From assembly GCA_038142005.1 (NCBI GenBank), contig JAYQJE010000005.1, forward strand, positions 170,863-234,862: a stretch of 64,000 nucleotides of DNA, read 5' to 3'. Position 1 is the stretch's first letter, and every line of letters begins with the position of its first letter. The position numbers were made by a program, and so were the translations under genes. Positions 26,639 through 35,669 of the stretch are shown one piece after another. The notes below the pieces were generated by a model. That model had not been told where the DNA came from, searched no databases, and was given only the letters and a program-made list of their open reading frames with translations. The stretch is from SHAN690 sp023262195 (GTDB lineage: Bacteria; Bacteroidota; Bacteroidia; Flavobacteriales_G; Salibacteraceae).

Positions 26639-29600
26639 TCCTCCTCGGTATTTAATTCGGCTTCGCTTGCCAGTTCCATAATTGCAGGTTCAACATCTCT
26701 TGGCAAAGGCTTTTCACCGGTCCAAAACCAATGCACCATTATACGCACATTATTCATCACAGTTAGCATTACCGGTAAAACCAACAATGTGGTATAGGTA
26801 GCAATGATGAGTCCATAGGCTACTGCAATTGCCATTGGCACCAGGAATTGCGCTTGGAAACTTGTTTCAAATATCAATGGAGCTAATCCAGCCACCGTGG
26901 TTAAGGAGGTGAGCAATATCGGTCTGAACCGTGACTTACCAGCTTCAAGAACAGCCTCTTTGAATAGCATGCCTTCTTTGAGGTTCGCATTCATTGCGGT
27001 CACAAAAACAAGGGAGTCATTCACCATGACCCCGATGAGTGCAATAATGCCAAAGCCGCTCAATAGACTTATTTGAGCATCATGAATCCAATGCCCCCAA
27101 CCAACCCCGATCAATCCGAATATGGTCATAAAAATTACCAGTACCGCCTGTGGAATACTTCTAAACGTGAAAGCCGTGATAGAAATCAATAAAATCAGTA
27201 GAATCCAACGGACTTCACCGAATGACCGAGAAACCTTTTGTGCCTCTTTATTCTGTCCTTCAAAAGAGAACGAAACGGATGGATATGTGGCAATGATTCG
27301 GGGCATGATATTGGTTCGAATAGCTTCTTGTATGTCGCTCGCAGATGCCTCTGGGTTGGATATATCTGCTTCAACACGTACTTCTCTCTTTCCATTTAAG
27401 TGATTGATCGCTACAATACCCCTTTCAATAGAGAAATCCGCGATCTCTTTTAACGGAACTTTACTGCCGGTGGGGGTTGTAATTAGGTAGTCTTCCAGTG
27501 ATTGTCGAGTATTACGTACGTCTTCGTCATAGCGCACCCACACCTTCACTTCATCGTTGCCGCGCTGCAGTCGCTGTGCCTCCGCACCGAAAAAGCCCTA
27601 CGAACCTGTGCCATGACTTGTCCAATATTCAAACCGAGCAGATAAGCACGCTCTTTGAGGCTGACTTTGACTTCTTTGATTCCTTTTTGGTCATTGTCAA
27701 CCACATCCTTGAGGTCGCTTAAGGTATTAAGCTCATCCTTGATCATAGCTTTGCCTGCCTCTAACTCATTTAGGTTGCTACTTAACAGGCTTACAGAAAC
27801 TGGCTTACCAAAAGGGGTACTTATACCAAAGGCAAGCTTCTCCGCCTCGGGAATAGTTCCAACCTCTGCACTAATTGCATTGCTGATCTGAAAACTTGGA
27901 ATACCGCGCAGTTCACTACTAAGCAACGATATATTCACTTTTCCTTGATTAATACTCGGCCCCAAAACCAGTTCGATATTGGTGATAACATCTAGGCTAT
28001 CATCTCTATCGGCTACAAGGTTTTGATTCACTCTTCGGGCTGCATCCTCGATGTTGGTTAACACACCTTGTGTGATATAATCTCTTGTGCCTGGGGGCAT
28101 TTCGACGGTTATCGAAATATTATCCTGCTCAATAAACGGGAAAAACGTAGTCTTTATGACTCCACCCATAATACCACCGATGGTAATCATCATCAATGCA
28201 ATTGGAATAGCGAAGGCGATAGCCACATTATTCAATGAGAACGTGAGTGCAGGGACGTAAAGCTTATTTTTTAGATAGTTTACTACACGCTCGGCAGAAC
28301 GCTCAACTGCATTCTTTTTGGCTGGTCGCTGAAGGGCTTTTGAGTGCCCAATGTGAGCCGGTAGTATAAATGCACCCTCGATTAAAGAAAAGAGCAATGT
28401 CGAAATTACCACGAAGGCCAAATCAGGACCAAAATCACCCAACCGCCCATCGAGAAAATAAAAGGTGCTAAAGGCAACTATGGTTGTTAAAACAGCGGAG
28501 GTAACCGCAGGTAAAACCTGCATGGTGCCGTCAATCGCGGCCTGAAGCGGTGACGCTCCCTTTTCCCATTTCTGATAGATGTTCTCGGCAATGACAATGC
28601 CATCGTCAACCAGAATGCCTACAACCAAAATCATTCCGAAAAGGCTTAAAACATTAATGGTTAAACCAAAGGATGAGCCCAGAATAAACATTCCAGAAAA
28701 GGCGATGGGTATGCTGATTGCCACCCAGATGGCTAGTCTCCAATTCAGAATAAGCGCCAAGAAAATGATTACTAAAAAGAATCCAATGAGTCCATTTTCT
28801 TGCAAAAGCGCAATACGCTCGATGAGGGTTGTAGAGGCGTCACGTATTATCTCAGCCTTTACAGTGGAATTACGGTCATTAAACTCATCAATGTAAGCTT
28901 TTACATCTGCATTAATTGATAAGAAGTCCTCGTCATTTGTATTTTGAACTGTAATTGTGGCTGCGGGTTTTCCATTGAAATAGTTTCGTGATGGGTTGCT
29001 ATCGCTCCATTTATCCGCAAGTGAGCCAATCATGCTTAACTTAATCACGTCTCCGTTACCCGTGGCTTTGATGATAATGTTTGATAGCTCTTTGGCGTAG
29101 TATTCCTTTGACCGTACTCGTATTATAAATTCTTCCTTAGACCCTTTGATGGTGCCACCAGTTACCTCAATATTGGCAGATGAAATGGCATTGCTTACCT
29201 GATCGAAGGTTAGGTTGTATGCCTTAAGTGCATTATTATCAAGTGCAATTTCGATCTCCTCATCTGGAAAGCCACCTAAGGTTACCTTAGAGATGCCTTC
29301 GATTGCTCTCAGATCATCTTCAACCTTGCGCGCTTCCATTTTCAAGATTTTGAGTGGAACATCGCCCGTTAATGCAAAGCTTATCACAAAGTTTCTTGGC
29401 TCTTGCTTGAAAACAACCGGAGGCTCCATACCTGTAGGAAATGAGTTGATCTGGTCTACCGCGTTTTTCACGTCTTGCAACAGCACATCTACATCATAGT
29501 GCTTTTCACCTTCTACCCGAATTATACCGCTATTTTCACTCGAAACAGAACTGACCTCTACAATACCCGTTACACCTTTAAGGTTGTCCTCAATCTTAGT

Positions 29601-29801
29601 TACAATTCCCTCTTCAATTTCTTCTGGCGAAGCCCCAGGATAGAAGGTTTGTATTTCAATGTTTCGGCTCTCTGACTGAGGAAAGAATGTCGATTTGATT
29701 TTTCCCGAACCAATGATTCCAAACAAAATGATCAGAAGCATCAATAAGTTACCTGCTACAGGGTACTTAATAAAATATTTGATAACCTCTCTCATTATCA
29801 A
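26635..29801 (-). CDS. RND family efflux pump, inner-membrane subunit, frame interrupted
   Basis: The gene starts at 29801 (MIMREVIKYFIKYPVAGNLL) and shifts frame at an A5 run at 27590-27594. One more base joins QVRRAF to FGAEAQRLQRGNDEVKVWVR, for 1055 residues. There are twelve transmembrane helices with two large periplasmic loops (PGASPEEIEEGIVTKIEDNL; the GxxxD helix near LVVGILVDDGIVIAENIYQ; SGFGIIALIGVMVNDSLVFV). It exports drugs, lipids or other small molecules using the proton gradient. Neighbouring genes supply the adaptor (4-base overlap) and the TolC channel. The family contains many Bacteroidota pumps of unknown substrate. Confidence 0.9.
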
Positions 29802-30903
29802 TCGGCAGCTATAGGATCTACCTTCATTCCATCATGCGCACCTTGAATAACCTGGTCTAAGATTAATTCGCCATTGCTAAACCCCTTTACTAAAGCCGCA
29901 TCCTTGTAGTAATGTAAAACTTGAATAGGTCTAATTCTTAGCAGTGAATCTTCAATGAAATACATCCTGTTGTCATCAAGAATCATGTTTCGATCTACTT
30001 CAATCACATCGGGAATGTAGTCGGCCATAATTTTGCTCTCTAGGTAGGCTCCTTCGGTGAAGTTGTTTTTATCGAGGGTCACATAAACTTTTACCTGTTG
30101 AGTATTGGGATCAGCATTGATCGAGATGCGCGTAATTTTTCCTTCAACACCATTATCAAGCATAACAATGTCACCCAAATCTACTTTCGATGCATCACTC
30201 AGAGGCAAGCTTGCCTGCAGCTCATAGCCCTGCTCGCTGATGAGTTCACCCATCTTCTGCCCAGCACGTATGAGTGAACCTGGGTTAAGGTCGCCCGCGA
30301 TAATTGTACCGTTGAATGGAGCAGTAATGGTGAATTTTTCCTGTCTGTTTTCCAAGCTTCGGATGGCATAATACTGAGCATAAATAGAACGTGTAGAGAG
30401 CAGATTCTTCAACTTTGAATCTGCGACATTGGGAATCTCAGGAAGGCGCTCCTCCGGGTTAATTTTGGTTAGATATGCATTCCACTCGTCATATTCTGAT
30501 TCATAGTCAATCTTAATATCTGGAAGTAATTGGGCTATGAGGTTCATAAAACTACTCCGCTGCGACTTCAAGTTCAAGAGACTCTCTTGACCATCGATAG
30601 CAAGTAATACATCCCCTTGATTGAATTTAATCCCCACCTTGAATGGGTGGGCGGTAGATAGTAGTTTACCGGTGACCTCAGAAAACACTTCTAACCTGCG
30701 CCCCGCAACAAGGTTTCCCCAAATGGGAATGACCAAAGCCATGGTGTCATTTTCAACAACCCTAGTTCTAACTGACCGCGAGGCCTGAGTGGATTCCTTT
30801 TTTTGAGGTGGTTTTTTTGAGCTGCAAGCAGCTTCATTCCCACATACCCGAGCACAAAAATTAGGATTGTAGAACCTATGATAATTAGTTGTCTTTTCTT
30901 CAT
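29798..30903 (-). CDS. RND efflux adaptor (membrane fusion protein), frame interrupted near start
   Basis: From the ATG at 30903 the signal anchor MKKRQLIIIGSTILIFVLGY is read, then the frame breaks in a run of seven T at 30812-30818. One base more joins it to SVRTRVVENDTMALVIPIWG and gives 368 residues. Lipoyl-like half-domains flank a hairpin (GNLVAGRRLEVFSEVTGKLL; ITAPFNGTIIAGDLNPGSLI), followed by beta-barrel and membrane-proximal parts (VMLDNGVEGKITRISINADP). The adaptor links pump and TolC channel. It overlaps the pump gene by four bases and is divergent from a lipoprotein gene. Confidence 0.87.
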
Positions 30904-31127
30904 TTCAGCGTTTGATTATCTCAGCCAATTGGCTTTTGAAGCCAAAAATTACAGGAATTATTTCACACCTGTTTCGGGGCTCAATATTAGCATTTAGTGG
31001 TGACGATAGATTTAGATTGAATTTAAATTCACTGCTATATCGAGTAGAAAAACAACTGTCAAAAACATCGGTAGACATTTTGTTCAACTCTGGCGCAGCA
31101 CATTATATTTGCTCAAAACCTAAGTAT

Positions 31128-31988
31128 ATGTTGCGACCCATTTTACCATTAGCCCTTGTGTCCTTGTTTTTGTTTTCATGCGGTGGATCAGAAACGAGTA
31201 AAGAAGTTGATGCAGACGATGCTGTTGTCGATGATTCAAATCAAGAATCAATGGATGATAGTGAAGAAATTAGTGATATGGCTGATTTTCAATTTCACAC
31301 GATGATTGCGAATTTGCCTAGTCCGTTAGAGACATTTCACTTAATATCTGAGTTCAAGGTAGGCATGGACGGTGTTGAACTCACAGATACTGAACGCAGT
31401 AAAGAATTAAGCACCATGTCGGCCAAAGCTTATGGCTATGGCATGTATATGACGGATATGGGTTTCATGGCTTATGAAAAACAAAATCAACGCACCCTTC
31501 AATACTACCAGACTTGCAGAGACCTAGCAATGGCCCTTGGTGCAGGCGAGGTGTTTGACCAAACCATAAGCGCAAATTTTGAGGAGAATACATCAAGCGA
31601 AGGGAAATTCATCCGCATGATGGATGAAGCTTTCAATTCTATGGATCAATATATGGTAGATAACGAACGCTTTGTGAATGCCACTGAAATATTCGTTGGG
31701 AGTTGGGTAGAGGCACAATTGATCGCTACAGAGATTATTAAGGACGAGCCAATGAATGAGCAAAACGCTCCAATTTATGCTGGAGTATATGAGCAGAAAA
31801 TGCATGCCTCTAACCTCATGAATGTTTTGAGTGAAATAGAGACAGAGTTAGAAGAAGACGTTGTTAACAACGTGGAAGACTTAATGCTGTTTTATGCTGG
31901 ATTTTCTAGTGCTGAGTCCATCACACAAGAAGACCTAGTTGAGCTGGAAAAGAAGCTTAAAGCATTGAAGGAATCTTTGCTTTCATAA
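31128..31988 (+). CDS. Conserved hypothetical lipoprotein, about 286 aa
   Basis: The ATG at 31128 starts a lipoprotein signal (MLRPILPLALVSLFLFSCGG). An acidic linker (VDADDAVVDDSNQESMDDSE) and then an all-helical domain with TPR-like character follow (AKAYGYGMYMTDMGFMAYEK, SLDETFHLISEF-like helix, SWVEAQLIATEIIKDEPMNE). Proteins of this kind are common lipoproteins in Bacteroidota with no assigned function. An open frame starting farther upstream at 30912 is not preferred because it would bury the signal peptide. It is divergent from the efflux operon. Confidence 0.7.
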   Translation: MLRPILPLALVSLFLFSCGGSETSKEVDADDAVVDDSNQESMDDSEEISDMADFQFHTMIANLPSPLETFHLISEFKVGMDGVELTDTERSKELSTMSAKAYGYGMYMTDMGFMAYEKQNQRTLQYYQTCRDLAMALGAGEVFDQTISANFEENTSSEGKFIRMMDEAFNSMDQYMVDNERFVNATEIFVGSWVEAQLIATEIIKDEPMNEQNAPIYAGVYEQKMHASNLMNVLSEIETELEEDVVNNVEDLMLFYAGFSSAESITQEDLVELEKKLKALKESLLS

Positions 31989-32004
31989 GCGTTGGCGGAG
32001 CTAT

Positions 32005-32382
32005 TCAGCGACCTGCAATACAGCTGATTTCTACGTTTACATTCTTAGGTAGGGTTTTTACAGCAACGCATTCTCTTGCAGGTTTGTGGTCCATGAAATA
32101 ATCGGAGTATATTTCATTCACCGCTGAAAACAAGCTCATATCGGAAAGGAATATAGAACACTTGATCACATTCGAATAGGACATTCCTGCTTCCGTGAGA
32201 ATCGCGCCCATATTGTCCAAAACAAGCCTGGTTTCATCATTGAGATTATTAACCACCAGTTGCCCAGTTTTTGGGTCAATGGCAATTTGACCGCTTACGT
32301 ATAGAACATCTCCGTGCATAACTGCCTGTGAGTAAGGTCCAATTGGTTCGGGTGCCTGGTTGGTGTAAATTATTTGTTTCAT
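32005..32382 (-). CDS. ridA: RidA family enamine/imine deaminase
   Basis: The 125-residue protein hydrolyses reactive enamines and imines produced by PLP enzymes. Diagnostic segments are NQAPEPIGPYSQAVMHGDVL, YVSGQIAIDPKTG, the DETRLVLDNMGAILTEAG helix, FLSDMSLFSAVNEIYSDYF, and the C-terminal PARECVAVKTLPKNVNVEI with the substrate-binding arginine. Length is the family norm. It is divergent from the amidotransferase gene with their 5' regions touching. Confidence 0.93.
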   Translation of the reverse strand: MKQIIYTNQAPEPIGPYSQAVMHGDVLYVSGQIAIDPKTGQLVVNNLNDETRLVLDNMGAILTEAGMSYSNVIKCSIFLSDMSLFSAVNEIYSDYFMDHKPARECVAVKTLPKNVNVEISCIAGR

Positions 32383-32448
32383 GATGTGCTAATCAATGTT
32401 TTAATTGTCCGTGAATCTCATCATTCAAATTTAGATTTTTGTGCATCT

Positions 32449-33045
32449 ATGGAGCCAGCGCGGGTATTAATCATTGACAACTTTGATTCTTTCACATTTA
32501 ATCTTTTCCATTTAGTTGAAAAATGTGGCGGGGAGCCAACTATGGTAAGGAATGATGAGTTGAACAGAATTAGCCTTGATGATTATACGCACATGATCAT
32601 AGGTCCGGGCCCCGGTTTGCCTGTAGAAATAGCACACTTGCAAGGTTCTCTTGAGTATTGGGGAGATAGACCACTTCTTGGTGTCTGTCTAGGCTTTCAA
32701 TTCATGCTTACGCTTGATGGTGTTCAAATTGTGAACTTGTCACCGGTAAGACATGGCGCATTGTCAAGCATCAAGGTTGTTGGTGATTCTCCCTTATATA
32801 ATTCAATACCAAGAGCTTTTTCTGCGGGCCTTTACCACAGCTGGGGCCTAAAGGATTATTCAGGCGTTGAATATCAAATTACTGCTTACGATCAAGAAGG
32901 TGTGATTATGTCATTGGAGCATAAAGTCAAGCCTTGGTTTGGGGTGCAATACCACCCAGAGAGCATTATGACAGATCATGGTGATTTACTCATGAAAAAC
33001 TTTCTTGAGTCTAAAGAAAGAACCAAAAGTCAGTTCCTTCAATAA
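32449..33045 (+). CDS. Class I glutamine amidotransferase, PabA/TrpG type
   Basis: The ATG at 32449 (MEPARVLIIDNFDSFTFNLF) is the family start; an open frame from 32374 adds a non-family leader. The 198 residues carry IIGPGPGLP, the catalytic cysteine in LLGVCLGFQ (Cys80), and the catalytic His-Glu in VQYHPESIM. The enzyme supplies ammonia to anthranilate or aminodeoxychorismate synthase. The large-subunit partner (TrpE/PabB) is not adjacent. With the aminodeoxychorismate-lyase-like enzyme at 14.1 kb, a folate role is likely but not proven. The gene's end overlaps the convergent glycosyltransferase by 35 bases. Confidence 0.88.
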   Translation: MEPARVLIIDNFDSFTFNLFHLVEKCGGEPTMVRNDELNRISLDDYTHMIIGPGPGLPVEIAHLQGSLEYWGDRPLLGVCLGFQFMLTLDGVQIVNLSPVRHGALSSIKVVGDSPLYNSIPRAFSAGLYHSWGLKDYSGVEYQITAYDQEGVIMSLEHKVKPWFGVQYHPESIMTDHGDLLMKNFLESKERTKSQFLQ

Positions 33046-34017
33046 GCTCCAACCGGTGCAATTCAACCTTGACTTCCTCGCGCTCTTTGGGATTACTTAT
33101 CGCAATTAGAATTTGAGCAGATTCGTTCTTATCAATCTCAACTGAGTTACGCAATCTTATTCCATAAATATCTTTTCCAACTTTTCTTTCATTGTTGGTA
33201 TACCAAAGTATGTTGTGAGTACGCTTTAAAAGCTGGGTGACTAGGTCTTTGCCGTTTTTACCTGCGCCCCAAACTGCTATACCTCTCTTAGGATCAAAGT
33301 CTATTTCAAAAAAAGTATTTCAACTTTAGTTCGAAATAGCGATTGTCCTTGTATTCATCCCAAGTTCTAGAAATTCGAGTTTCGGTATCCCTCCAGTAAT
33401 GCAGTACTTTGTTAAGGCCAATCACCTTTAAACCAGTTGTAAAATCGAAAACACAGGTCGTAATCCTCTGGATAACAATCGGCAAAACCACCGATTTTAA
33501 AAAAGTCATCGCGATGAATAAGCCAGCAATGCGAAGGAATTACACATTCACGATAGATCTCGACCCAATGCCTATTGAGCCGAGCAACCTCATTTAACCA
33601 GGCATCATAGCGGAGGAAACCGTCACCAACTTCACCATCATCAACAAAATGCTGAGTGCCACCTGCAACAACGTGCCTCTGACCATATTTCAACCAGTGA
33701 TGGTACATTAGATTTAACTTATAATCTGGCATCAAATCGTCCGCATCCATTCGATTTATTAGTGGTGCTTTAATATGTTTCTGTGCCGTTAGTAATGCAC
33801 CGTTTAGCCGGTTACCTTCACTTTTGAAATACCTTACCCGAGTATCCCTGTGAGCAAAATCTTTTATAATCTCGGCAGTATTATCGGTGCTATGATCATC
33901 TACCACAATGAGCTCCCATTCCTCGAAGGTTTGCTGTATGGTGCTCTCAATACAATTTTGGATGTATAAACCTTCGTCTTTTGCAGCCATAACGATGGAT
34001 ATTCTGGGCTCAGACAT
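33011..34017 (-). CDS. Family 2 glycosyltransferase with C-terminal nucleotide-binding-like domain, two frame breaks
   Basis: The N-terminal part is a GT-A domain: ISIVMAAKDEGLYIQNCIES, LIVVDDHSTDNTAEI (nucleotide sugar), NRMDADDLMPDYKLNLM (DxD) and YPEDYDLCFRFYNW. A break near 33430-33440 is followed by KVIGLNKVLHYWRDTETRIS. A second break is an extra base in a T7 run (33308-33314). The C-terminus then has a Rossmann-like motif GIAVWGAGKNGKDLVTQLL, ending IEGTDFWFFL. Restored length is about 335 residues. The GxGxxG extension suggests a second activity, perhaps in sugar or lipid modification. I chose the ATG at 34017 (MSEPRISIVMAAKDEG) over 34032. It is divergent from the Smr gene. Confidence 0.8.
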
Positions 34018-34049
34018 AGCGCGAATATGCATTTTTGTCCCAATAAATT

Positions 34050-34304
34050 ATGGCTAAGGTTAAACTAGACTTACACGATATATACAACAAAGGAGAACTC
34101 ATCGATCGAGCCTTGATCGATGCTGTTGATGAATGTGTAGAATCTAAGATTAAAACTCTTGAGATTATTCCAGGAAAGGGGAGTGGTCAGTTGAAAAAGA
34201 AAGTAATTCGATTCTTGGAACAGAAGCACATAAAAAACAAATATCATCGCATTGATAAAGATCAGAAGAACCACGGTCGACTCTTTGTTTATTTCAAATT
34301 CTAG
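34050..34304 (+). CDS. Smr domain protein (MutS2-like C-terminal domain)
   Basis: The 84 residues are essentially one Smr domain: VKLDLHDIYNKGELIDRAL (the LDLH core), KIKTLEIIPGKGSGQLKKKV (the GxGxG-like loop) and KYHRIDKDQKNHGRLFVYFK. Smr domains nick or bind structured nucleic acid in MutS2 and related proteins. A stand-alone domain of this size is common in Bacteroidota. The next reading frame, a truncated aspartokinase, starts three bases later. Confidence 0.82.
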   Translation: MAKVKLDLHDIYNKGELIDRALIDAVDECVESKIKTLEIIPGKGSGQLKKKVIRFLEQKHIKNKYHRIDKDQKNHGRLFVYFKF

Positions 34305-34307
34305 AAA

Positions 34308-34433
34308 ATGCAAGTTTTAAAATTTGGAGGCACCTCCGTAGGAAGTGCAGATAGAATCAAGCATGTGGCGCAATTGTTAATGGATGGCGGTCGCAAGCTG
34401 GTTGTGCTATCGGCAGTGTTTGTAGATGAATAG
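34308..34433 (+). pseudogene. Aspartokinase N-terminal fragment, truncated
   Basis: The 41-residue frame begins MQVLKFGGTSVGSADRIKHV, which is the conserved first strand and glycine loop (KFGGTSVGS) of aspartate kinase, and VVLSAV is the next family strand. The reading frame stops at TAG right where SGTTN or similar is expected. No other part of the roughly 440- to 800-residue kinase is found in any frame before the RRM gene 99 bases further. It is therefore a real truncation, either a deletion or a wrong join in assembly. Aspartokinase is normally needed for lysine, threonine and methionine synthesis, and DapA of the same pathway is present at 59.3 kb. Confidence 0.75.
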
Positions 34434-34532
34434 AGCGGTGACAAATAACAGATAAATGATGGTTTCGTGAATTGTTGAGCCAATTCACCTACTTTCGCCC
34501 TTTAATTTATTACTTACTTAATTTTATTTCCT

Positions 34533-34778
34533 GTGAACATTTTTGTTGGCAATCTTAATTACAGATTGCAAGTTGAGGCCTTAGAGCAACTATTTGCTGA
34601 GTACGGCCAAGTAGATTCTGTTAAAATCATTAATGACCGTGAAACTGGTCGATCCAAAGGATTTGGATTCATTGAAATGCCTAATTCATCAGAGGCTGAA
34701 GCCGCAATTGATGGCTTGAATGGATCAAGTGTAATGGACCGGTCAATGGTGGTAAACCAAGCTCGTCCAAGAGATTAA
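34533..34778 (+). CDS. RRM domain RNA-binding protein
   Basis: The GTG at 34533 starts an 81-residue RNA recognition motif. RNP2 is NIFVGNLNY and RNP1 is KGFGFIEM; VDSVKIINDRETGRS and the C-terminal MDRSMVVNQARPRD complete the domain. Such short RRM proteins are common in Bacteroidota, where they bind A/U-rich RNA. The AT-rich leader before the GTG is typical, and a strong terminator follows. Confidence 0.88.
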   Translation: MNIFVGNLNYRLQVEALEQLFAEYGQVDSVKIINDRETGRSKGFGFIEMPNSSEAEAAIDGLNGSSVMDRSMVVNQARPRD

Positions 34779-34790
34779 CACTTATTTTTT

Positions 34791-34836
34791 CTCCCACTTT
34801 GAGATTGATTTATCAGTCATCGAAGTGGGAGTTTTT
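34791..34836 (+). terminator. Rho-independent terminator of the RRM gene
   Basis: CTCCCACTT (34791-34799) pairs perfectly with AAGTGGGAG (34823-34831), with TTTTT at 34832-34836. The loop is 23 bases. It begins 13 bases after the RRM stop codon. Confidence 0.8.
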
Positions 34837-34930
34837 ATGTCCGATCGCATAGGACACTACTCTTAAAACGGGATGCTAACCGAATACAAGAGCATTTAAG
34901 GTAAATGTTCTTCTTACTTAGCTGTTAACT

Positions 34931-35548
34931 TCAAGCCGAGTAGTGGAGTGGAGTCTTGGTACATGCTATGATCATATACTCACCAGCGGGTAATGTGCTA
35001 GACGCTGGCAGGAAGAGTTTATCTCCTTCTACAATAAGCGATTCCTCAAGATAAAACTCTTCGCCTCCTTTATTTCTTAAAATAAAAACAAGCCTCACAT
35101 TATGAAATTCAGTTGCGGAGATCGTAGCCACCTCCGATATTGCAGTTAGACTGTCTGGAACAAGGATTTCACCTTTTTGCATTCTATCCGCCTTATAGAA
35201 TACGGGTGCAGAATGAGTAATCAGCACGTCTCCGCGTTTTGTAACAAACGATATACGATAATATGACCAGCCGTATAGTGGCTTGAAATCAGATTCAACA
35301 AACTCCGCGATCTCAGGTTTTTTACCTTGATTTATGACTGTTCGTATTTCGGAAAATGTTTTATTGTCTGAGCTGCGCTCCACGGAGAACTTCTCGATTT
35401 TATTGCAATTGCGCGCAATCCATTGTATGCTAACTCTGTTTTCTGATAAGTATGCAGTGAAATCTACATATTCATCAGGCTCACTTTGAAAGCTAAGCAA
35501 TAAGAAACAGAGTAAAAATTTAATTGCGGATCGAGGGAGGACCTTCAT
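34931..35548 (-). CDS. Secreted hypothetical protein with fibronectin III-like domain
   Basis: A signal peptide (IKFLLCFLLLSFQS) is followed by a beta-sandwich with the pattern of Bacteroidota fibronectin type III repeats: VSIQWIARNCNKIEKFSVER (strand, then FSVERSSDNKTFSEI) and GWSYYRISFVTKRGD. The C-terminal half contains VRLVFILRNKGGEEFYLEES and PAGEYMIIACTKTPLHYSA, which resembles a shortened sorting-domain-like sandwich but lacks the FPNP motif. Length is 205 residues. I give no function. It stands between the RRM terminator and the subtilase gene. Confidence 0.6.
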   Translation of the reverse strand: MKVLPRSAIKFLLCFLLLSFQSEPDEYVDFTAYLSENRVSIQWIARNCNKIEKFSVERSSDNKTFSEIRTVINQGKKPEIAEFVESDFKPLYGWSYYRISFVTKRGDVLITHSAPVFYKADRMQKGEILVPDSLTAISEVATISATEFHNVRLVFILRNKGGEEFYLEESLIVEGDKLFLPASSTLPAGEYMIIACTKTPLHYSA

Positions 35549-35669
35549 CCCGCTAGAATCATAGATTTTAAGATACCTTCTGCATTTAGTAGATCACTTT
35601 TTTTACGCTCCAAGTATTGATATCATCAATTGCTTTTAGTGATGAAACTAATCAAAGATCTTGCTAAGC

